A stretch of 40,068 bases of DNA from Corallochytrium limacisporum. Its lineage: Eukaryota > Opisthokonta. This document shows, piece after piece, positions 33,401 through 40,068 of this stretch; position 1 is the first letter of the stretch; each line of letters opens with the position of its first letter. The stretch lies in NCBI GenBank assembly GCA_002811645.1, contig PDIP01000091.1, forward strand, positions 1-40,068. Direction: 5' to 3'. Below the pieces are notes generated by a model. The model was not told the DNA's origin and did no database searches. It saw only the letters and a list, made by a program, of their open reading frames with translations. Both the position numbers and the translations under genes were made by a program.

Positions 33401-33851
33401 AACTGATTATCAATATAACAATTCAAACTATAGTATTAACAAAGATTCTTTATTTTATTTTAATAGAATGCTAACTTATGGACATAAACAGTATTCTCTT
33501 TCATGAGCTTTTAAAGATAAAACACAGGTGCATACAAAATTCTCAGGCGCTAATATTGAAAACGCTGGAATTATTGACACATTCCCAGATGAATTTCAAA
33601 AATGAACAACATTCTGAAAATATGTATCTTCCAATGTAAAAAAATTAAAAATTGCTAATGGAAAGTGACAAAAGGATAAAGTAGATAAATTATTAAAAGG
33701 AATCGAAGAAAATTTCGAAAAACAAGACTTTGACCCAGAATTTGAATTAACAAATAATGGAAAATACGTCCTATCATTTAACACATATTATATAATGAAA
33801 AACTATATAATTACTATCAATTTTACACCTAATAAACTAAAAACAGATTAA
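30456..33851 (+). CDS. dpo: Family B DNA polymerase, protein-primed type
   Basis: A DNA polymerase of the kind carried by linear mitochondrial plasmids, presumably replicating this linear chromosome from its protein-capped ends. The 1131-residue frame (ATG 30456) shows motif A as YDINSFYPFLL (about residues 495-505), a motif B-like KALLNQFSGLLVRS (about residue 640), motif C as YSDVDSIVL (about residue 883) in place of the usual YxDTDS, and a following KLGTFKNE typical of the Lys-containing motif of protein-primed enzymes. I could not identify the three exonuclease motifs in the long N-terminal half, so proofreading may be lost or strongly diverged. Codons 20-31 hold a 33-base copy of nad2. 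The stop codon lies inside a 13-base stem. It lies between tRNA-Ile and rnl. Confidence 0.88.
30514..30546 (+). repeat. Copy of a nad2 segment inside dpo
   Basis: Exact 33-base match to the nad2 sense strand at 16752-16720, read in another frame here (peptide around LFSLMSSYLK with AGR as Ser). Flanks are unrelated. Confidence 0.93.
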
Positions 33852-33893
33852 GAATAACACTCTCTTATTAATAAGAACAGGTGTTATTCTTAA
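33848..33893 (+). other. Stem-loop at the dpo 3' end
   Basis: A 13-base perfect inverted repeat (TTAAGAATAACAC at 33848-33860, complement at 33881-33893) includes the dpo stop codon; the loop contains the small palindrome TTATTAATAA. It is a strong candidate for a transcript 3' end or a processing signal between dpo and rnl. Confidence 0.7.
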
Positions 33894-33897
33894 ACCA

Positions 33898-33943
33898 GTC
33901 GGAAAGAGTAATGCAATTGGGTTCAAGTCCCATCTCCGACCAT
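33898..33943 (+). pseudogene. tRNA-like minihelix (acceptor plus T-arm only)
   Basis: GTCGGA pairs with TCCGAC at 33935-33940, and between them is a perfect T-arm with stem TGGG/CCCA and the standard loop TTCAAGT. Only about a dozen bases separate the 5' acceptor strand from the T-arm, so D and anticodon arms are missing. The sequence continues CATG after TCCGAC. This is either a relic of a tRNA that lost its middle or a kept tRNA-like processing signal in front of rnl. Confidence 0.6.
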
Positions 33944-33979
33944 GAGGCGCTTACCCTAAATAATAGGTGGGTGCCTCAT
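33942..33979 (+). other. Strong hairpin at the rnl 5' side
   Basis: ATGAGGCGCTTACC and GGTGGGTGCCTCAT form a 14-pair stem, three of the pairs being G-U, around a ten-base AT-rich loop. It may be the first helix of the large rRNA or a leader structure that is removed. Confidence 0.6.
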
Positions 33980-36200
33980 ATCCACATAATCACTTTAGTA
34001 TTTCAGTACGTTTTAATTTGAATGATGTAACACTTAATTATTATTATTAGAACTACAAAAGTAGCCAATATATTCAACAGGGAAAGGAAACTTCCATAAC
34101 TCTTAATAGAAAATAAAAATTATAACTCAAGTATAGGCGATAGAAAGAGTTACCGCTTACCATTTAAATAATATAGTTATTATTTAAAAGTAATCCAAAT
34201 TTTAGCTAAAATGAATCATCATATCAATAGTGAAAAGTACTGTGAAGGAAAAATTAAACAAAACTGAATTAAAGTCAGATAATAATATCTTACCTTTTGC
34301 ATCATGAGTCAACAAATTCAAATTAGAAGCAAAATAATTATTGCAATTAATTTATTATAAGTTTTTTATTTGATACCCGAAGACATGTGAGCTATAGTTT
34401 TCCTGTTTTAAACTCTTCTAACTTAGAAGAAATTAAGAGAACGAACCAGTGACTTCTGCAATAGTCTTGGATGAGGAAACTATAGAGGTGAAATTCCAAT
34501 ACGAACATGTTGATAGCTGGCTCCCAAAGAAAATAATATTAGTTATAGAAACTATTTGACTTAATTTTTCTTTAAACCTAACTACTGCGGATGCGGGCCC
34601 TAACCGGTTACAATTTCGTGGTAACGTAATAAGGTTTATTTTATCATTGTTTACTTGGATATCGGGCGACCAGGTCCCTTATCAAATTGGAAACAGCCAT
34701 TTATACCAGTATAAGTCTTCTATATTTCGCAACTTTTAAGGAAAAAAGTTCAATGTTTTACAATAGATAGGCCCGCAGTCAGCCACTCTTTTGAGAAAGC
34801 GTTATAGCTCGATCTAAATGAATACTTTTTCTTAAAATATTTGAGAATTTCGAAATTACTCTTACTGTATACTTCTATTTGGGCATTTAATGTTTATTAT
34901 ACTAATATCTTAGTAACACTAATTTGACCTAATTGTTAATTTATTGCAATTTGAGCAAATTATATTACATATAATTTATTTACATTAAAGTGATGATGTT
35001 GATATAAGTTTTTTTCATTTATTATGAGTCGAAATTTTAGAAGTTTAGACACGTTTCTAAAAGAAGAATTCCCAAATAGAATTCTTCTTATTTGCTCTTA
35101 GGTACCAGTATTTTTTCTAAAGAATTACTATTTACAACGTTTCACCTAACTCTAGAAAATTATGACTTCAGGTTTAATCACCCATAAGGAACTCGGCAAA
35201 TTTTTATTGGGATAAATTTTTTTTCCAGATTTTATATAATTAATTTTTTACTAATTTTTTATTGAACAAATAATTAATTGTAAATACCTTTATCTCATTT
35301 TTATATGTATTTATTGTGCGACTGTTTACCTAAAACATAGGTAGGAGATAACGTTCAAATTTACTAATTCCTATCGTATCCTTCCAAATGGTTCATTTAT
35401 AATTTGATTTTTAATTTTGAAAGTCAAAATAAGGATAACCCAATGGAGGGCCTAACTCTGAGGCTCCTAAGGTAGCGAAATTCCTCGGCTGTTAATTGCA
35501 GTCCCGCATGAAGGAGGCACGACACATAAACTGTCTCAGGGGTGAGTCCAAGCTAAATTGAACTTTAGGTGCAAATTCCTGTTTTAACTAAAAGTCGAAA
35601 AGACCCTACGAAGCTTTACCGTTACCTGTCATCTTAATCTGTTTCATGTTCTTATAGAATAGGATGTGAATCTCTTTCTCCTTGAAATACATCCATCTTT
35701 ACACTTATGATACTTTTGATTGGTAGACAGTTTGCCTGGGGCTGGCTGCTATTATAATTCAAAATAGCTGAACTATGGTTGTTCTATTAATGATATTACA
35801 GCCTGACTGCTTGAATCTGTATTCATGCAGGAACGTAAGTTGGTCATATTGATCCGGATTCATTGTTGGATTCTGTTTCCGCTCAACCGCGAGAAGCTAC
35901 TCTAGGGATAACAGGCTACTCTCGGGGGAGAGACCTTATTGATCTCGAGGTTGGGTTCCTCGATGTCGGCTGACCTCATCCTAGGGGTGGAGAAGCTCCT
36001 AAGGGTAGGACTGTTCGTCCTTTAAAGAGGTACCTGGCTGGGTTCATTACGTCGCAAGACAGTAAGGCTTCTTCCTTTAGTTTATTCTTATTTAATCAAT
36101 TGAACTTTTGTACGAAAGGACCTGGTCATCTATTAGCAGTTTTATACATTTCAAGCTATAATTTCTAATTGATTCACCTGAAGAAATTTTGATTCAATAT
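33945..36200 (+). rRNA. rnl: Large subunit ribosomal RNA
   Basis: Recognised by GTTGATAGCTGGCTCCC near 34510, the domain IV segment around GGCACGACACATAAACTG and GTCGAAAAGACCCTACG near 35515-35610, the peptidyl-transferase region around GGGATAACAGGCTACTC near 35905, and the sarcin-ricin loop TACGAAAGGACC near 36111. Domain I is short, so the 5' end must lie close to 33950; the 3' end is placed near 36200 only by position before tRNA-Glu. Length of about 2.2 kb is reduced relative to bacteria but contiguous, with no introns seen. Confidence 0.93.
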
Positions 36201-36257
36201 AAATCTTTTTTGGAATACGTTCTTCTTTTCTTTTTCTATCTTTCTTTATTTTTTTTA

Positions 36258-36330
36258 GACCCGGTCGAATAATTGGTCAATTCACATCTCTTTCACGGAT
36301 GAAATCTAAGTTCAATTCTTAGCTGGGTTA
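36258..36330 (+). tRNA. trnE(uuc): tRNA-Glu(UUC)
   Basis: Acceptor GACCCGG/CTGGGTT, anticodon stem CATCT/GGATG with loop CTTTCAC, T-arm CTAAG/CTTAG, discriminator A. It follows rnl; a short direct repeat of TCTATTTAG separates it from ORF1070. Confidence 0.9.
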
Positions 36331-36361
36331 TATTTAATCTATTTAGTCTATTTAGTCTACA

Positions 36362-39300
36362 ATGATGAAATTTAAATATATTTTACATAATAGTTATCGT
36401 AATATTATTATAAAAAACTATTTTTATTACCTTACCTACAATTTACATATATCTAAACTAGCTCGTTCTTTAAAAAATCCTATAGGCTATTTTAAATATC
36501 ACAACCTTTTATCTATTTCTAAATTTTTCACTTTTCGGCCTGTATCTGTTAAAACACAGATATCACCATTACTTCGAAAAGTTTCTAAATACGGTATTAA
36601 GAAAAATAAACGATATTTAAATTACAATAATAAATCAATATCTCATGGACGGAAAAAAATTGTTAATTTTCAATTTAAAAGATTACTCTATTGAAATATG
36701 TTTCAAACAGCTCCGCTTTCTGTTGATTCAATAATTGCAAATTTCTATATTTCTCTTAATGATATAAAAAGTTATAAATATAAACAATTAGTCAATGATT
36801 TACAAAATGATAAATATACATTAAATCAGAATAATGCAATACTTTATTCAATACTATGAAATAAATACCAGTATTCTGATTTATTTCTACAAATTCATAA
36901 TTGATATGCTAAGTCTTTACAATCTAATAAATGACATGCATTTGAAAAGCTACAACATAATATTATCTCACCTCATAATTTTTATCTATTTAGAAAGATT
37001 TTTGTTTTTGTTTTAAATGCAATACCTTATGATTTAGAAACAAAACATTCTATTGTGGTGGCTAATAACTATGCTACAATTGTACTAATGAAAAAACCTA
37101 AATTTTCTGATTATTATTACAAAAATAATCAGAATGCTCTTTTAATTTTCATTTTATCATATTTTATTCATATGCATGTTTATTTAACATTAATCTTATT
37201 CTGTAAAAAAAATGAATACAAAAAAAATAAAGTTCCATTTTATAATATGCTTGAACTATTTTCTCCTGTATTCTCTAAAACAGAATTTGACTTAAAAATG
37301 TCTATCGAAGGAAAATTAATGTATAATCGCGTAAAAGACTATATTGAAAAAAATAACTATTCTTATTCTTTAACCAGATATGATCAATACTGCAATTCTA
37401 TCCAATATTGAACTATAGATAAAAGCAATGCTGATAAACAAATCACAAATAAATATTTTTCATACTTAACAATTAAAGATATGTATCAAATTTGGCCTAA
37501 AGCTTCATTTGTACCTCTTATGTTTTTCCTAGCAGTAAATGATTTTGGTCATCTAGTATCTAACATCCAAAGTGGAAACAGAACACCGGATTACATTTCA
37601 CCAGATACCAAATTACATAATATAATGATTTACCAGAGACAAATTTATGATAAAAAACCAAAACTGTCAACTGTCATTAATTTGCCAAAATTTAATCATA
37701 TCTACGATACTTTACAGCATGGCTCTAATACACTTAGAAATAATACATATATTTCTTCAATTAGAGATTACAACATACGGGAAAAATATACATTATCTAC
37801 AAATATTTATCAGTTTTCTCATTCACGATATACGTCAACACCACCCTGATTTCTGTATGGTCCCTATATAAGCCATTTATTCTCATCATCTGAAAACATA
37901 GGAGGAGAACGAGATGCAGCAAGTGAATCATATACAGCTATTAAATACCATTTATATAGTGAGCCTCAGTTTGAAGTAAATAATTGAAAGTTTCAACCAT
38001 TATTTTTCCATCTAAATACTATTATTCCCCTATTAAGATTAGAAGATACTAAACATATCTTTAATCTATTTCTAAATTCAATTCAATTATCTAAAGTTAC
38101 AATAGGGAAAGACACTAAGGGTGCAGCTTCTATCTATTTAAATTTTGATCTTAACAGACCAAGATTTAAAGAAGCCTTAGACCTACTTGTCAAATACCAA
38201 CTTCTATCAGTTGATGAAATTCAAATAATTTGACTCTCATTCTTGAAACTTTCAATGTATTGAGTAGAATATGAATTTAATTCAATACTAAAGGAACGTA
38301 ACCATTATGCAGAAGATTATGAAATTCATTATAGATATGCATCTGGGAGAAGCAATAATGATATTGAAGTTAACTCTAATTTATTTCCGGTTATTAAATA
38401 CAAACGAAGATTTGGTACAGAAACAGAAAGGTTCATAAATACAATTAATTACGATTACTCAGAGTATGAAAAAGCTTCAGTAATAGACCGACAATTAGGT
38501 ATGTGAAGAAACACTCCTTATTCACCTCTTATTCTGAATAAAATTATTAAGCACACATTTTATTCAGAATGAAACAATGATAAATATGATATTTATAAAG
38601 CTAGTTCTATTCAACCGGACATGCTTTCTAAATCCAATATAAATTATTTCATCCCATTTTTGCCAACATTACCTATCTTACCACAAAAACTAACTGGAAA
38701 TACTATTCTCTTACGAGAGAATACAAAAGCTATTCAATTACAATTCTATCTTGTAAATAAAAAATCAAATTATTTTCCTTATTTTTTGAATACTGCTTCA
38801 CAATCTCCTTTGGCTACTACTGCTTTCTTTTATTACAACCAATCTATTAATAATAAAGAAGTTTATCATCACAATATGACAGAAGATTGACACGATTTAA
38901 TTAAACGCTTTAATCGAGGAGAACTTAATTTAGCACAGTTATCTACCTTGGATTATGCATCCTGAATAACTGAGCGGGCGAAAAGAATTCCCTCACGACT
39001 TGGTATGAATCAGCTATATATTAGAACAGTAGATGGCTCAAGAGAAAACCTTAATACCTATCCAAGTAAAGCTGATGATATCTCTTCTGAAGATCTAGGC
39101 TTCGTCAAGACTTTCCGCCCTTACCTTACCACTCAAGGATGAAGATCAAGAAAAGATAATATTGATACTCTTCAAGGACTAATCAAAATCGATAATCGTT
39201 TAACAAACTACGATTTGTGAAATGACCGGTGAAGAGTAAAAGGATTTATCAAACCTGGTTATGAATTATATTACTTACATAATTATTTGATTAAACATGG

Positions 39301-39574
39301 CAAACCTATAAAAAGGAATAATGATTTAAACTATAATAGAATAAACCATTATGATAACGGACGATACATTAATAGTAGTGAATCTGAAATTAAATCATTA
39401 TTTTACAACTTTTCTTTACCTGGTAAAAAGAATCCAGATTTTACTCATAGATTAAGAAATATATTAATTAGTAAAACATGGGCCAAGCATTTTAACTTAA
39501 AATCCTTTGCCAAGTTAAAGAAAAACAAAACAACTAAAAAGCCAACAATTGATAAAACAAAACCAACACAATAA
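36362..39574 (+). CDS. Giant orphan protein of 1070 residues next to the right telomere (ORF1070)
   Basis: One frame of 1071 codons with TGA as Trp, from ATG 36362 (a second ATG follows) to TAA 39574. I do not recognise it. The N-terminal 60 residues resemble the start of the rps3-like protein (ISKLARSL versus ISKVARSL, preceded by a Tyr-rich stretch), with 21 of 23 bases shared at 36452-36474 and 22676-22698. The rest is soluble-looking, rich in Asn, Tyr, Lys and Ile, with a Lys/Thr-rich tail. No polymerase or helicase motif is seen. Its position beside the terminal repeat and in the same block as dpo makes a terminal protein or another invertron function a reasonable guess, unproven. Confidence 0.8.
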
Positions 39575-39590
39575 CTTAAAACAATTTTAC

Positions 39591-39734
39591 AAATTCCCCC
39601 CTCCTGTGAGGCAGCATTGCTGTGAATTATTATAGTTAGATTTAGCGCTTGGGCGACTGATCCTAGATTATGACTAAAATAATTCGGTGGGCCTTTTCCC
39701 CAAGGATGGGCCCCCCTCCAGGAGGGGGGAATTT
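39591..39734. repeat. GC-rich inverted repeat at the inner edge of the right telomere
   Basis: AAATTCCCCCCTCCTG (39591-39606) and its exact complement (39719-39734) form a 16-base inverted repeat around 112 bases. The right arm can alternatively fold on itself, since CCCCCCTCC at 39711-39719 is followed after one base by GGAGGGGGG. It is the most GC-rich stretch of an otherwise AT-rich chromosome and lies just between ORF1070 and the terminal repeat. The segment between the arms holds no gene. Confidence 0.85.
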
Positions 39735-39816
39735 TGTGGGTGTGTAGGAGATAGTGTGTGTGAACTTGCAGTTGAACTTGCAGTGATTCTCTTTTTTCTA
39801 TTTTCTATTTTCTATT
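39730..39816. repeat. Right terminal inverted repeat arm (part shared with the left end)
   Basis: Exact reverse complement of 1-87, with the same duplicated AACTTGCAGTTG-type unit and TTTTCTA repeats. An open frame that runs through it (39687-40031) is low-complexity and not considered a gene. Confidence 0.93.
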
Positions 39817-40068
39817 TTTCTCACTCTTTTTTACTTTTTTTACTTTTTTTATATCTTTTTTCATTTTTACACTCTTTTTTATTACCTTTTTATTACTTTT
39901 TTATTACTTTTTTATTATTTATACTGTTTGAGGTTCATTATTTATCATTAATTATACCATATTTATCCTCTCGAACCACCTTTATCTCCCCAAATACTAC
40001 CGACCGTACACCGGTACATAATACGGTCTAACGTATTTCTCTCTTCTAACAGCTCTCTCCATACTCAC
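39817..40068. repeat. Outer right end, not present at the left end of this sequence
   Basis: 252 bases beyond the shared repeat. The first 110 are T-rich with repeating units such as ACTTTTTT and TTTTTATTAC; the last 130 are less biased. In a symmetrical linear molecule the same sequence should exist at the left end, so its absence there most likely reflects incomplete assembly. No gene is seen. Confidence 0.7.

Noticed and set aside
26148-39574. Phage-type RNA polymerase in one of the giant ORFs, as in many mitochondrial linear plasmids
   Set aside because: No DxxGR, Lys/Arg-rich motif B or HDS-type motif C could be found in ORF1368 or ORF1070.
39687-40031. An open frame of 114 codons across the right terminal repeat
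   Set aside because: It is low-complexity Phe/Leu/Ser coding from T-rich repeats, overlaps the inverted repeat and the GC-rich hairpin, and has no counterpart at the left end.

Overview
This window looks like a nearly complete linear mitochondrial chromosome from a unicellular eukaryote. It is AT-rich and gene-dense. It encodes nad1-6 and nad4L, cob, cox1-3, atp6, atp8 and atp9, both rRNAs, 23 tRNAs covering every amino acid except Thr, and a few ribosomal proteins (rpl6, rpl16, rps12, probable rps3) plus a tatC-like gene. There is no nad7, nad9 or nad11. That set, with TGA read as Trp, fits holozoan/opisthokont protists (choanoflagellate-like) better than stramenopiles or plants, but the lineage is an inference at low to moderate confidence. 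I saw no introns.

The genetic code is unusual. TGA is Trp, matched by a tRNA-Trp(UCA). AGA, and probably AGG, reads as Ser rather than Arg. AGA falls on residues that are normally Ser (or Ala/Ser) in cox1, cox2, cob, nad1-5, atp6, atp9 and rps12, while the conserved Arg residues I checked use CGN. Two tRNA genes explain this: a class II tRNA with anticodon UCU and G discriminator (6687-6769), closely similar to tRNA-Ser(GCU) (19091-19173), and a single tRNA-Arg(UCG).

Layout: the left end (1-87) is one arm of a terminal inverted repeat whose partner is 39730-39816; the right end runs 252 bases further. From about 150 to 18907 all genes are on the minus strand: cob, nad6, a tRNA cluster, rns, rpl16, ORF661, cox3, cox2, cox1, atp9, ORF688, nad1, rps12, nad3, rpl6, nad2, tatC, atp6, atp8. 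A short palindromic spacer (18908-19002) separates this block from a plus-strand block: ORF329, nad4L, nad5, rps3-like, nad4, ORF1368, dpo, rnl, ORF1070. One tRNA-Met (24167-24238) is antisense in the plus block.

The plus block also holds an invertron-like module: a 1131-residue family B DNA polymerase with A, B and C motifs of the protein-primed type, flanked by ORFs of 1368 and 1070 residues. With the terminal inverted repeats this suggests replication by protein priming, probably captured from a linear mitochondrial plasmid. Two further large orphan ORFs (661 and 688 residues) are on the minus strand. Three plus-strand ORFs carry, near their 5' ends, short copies of the 5' coding region of a resident gene: cox1 in ORF1368, nad2 in dpo and, less certainly, the rps3-like gene in ORF1070. 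Where genes are not separated by tRNAs, strong stem-loops often fill the junction.
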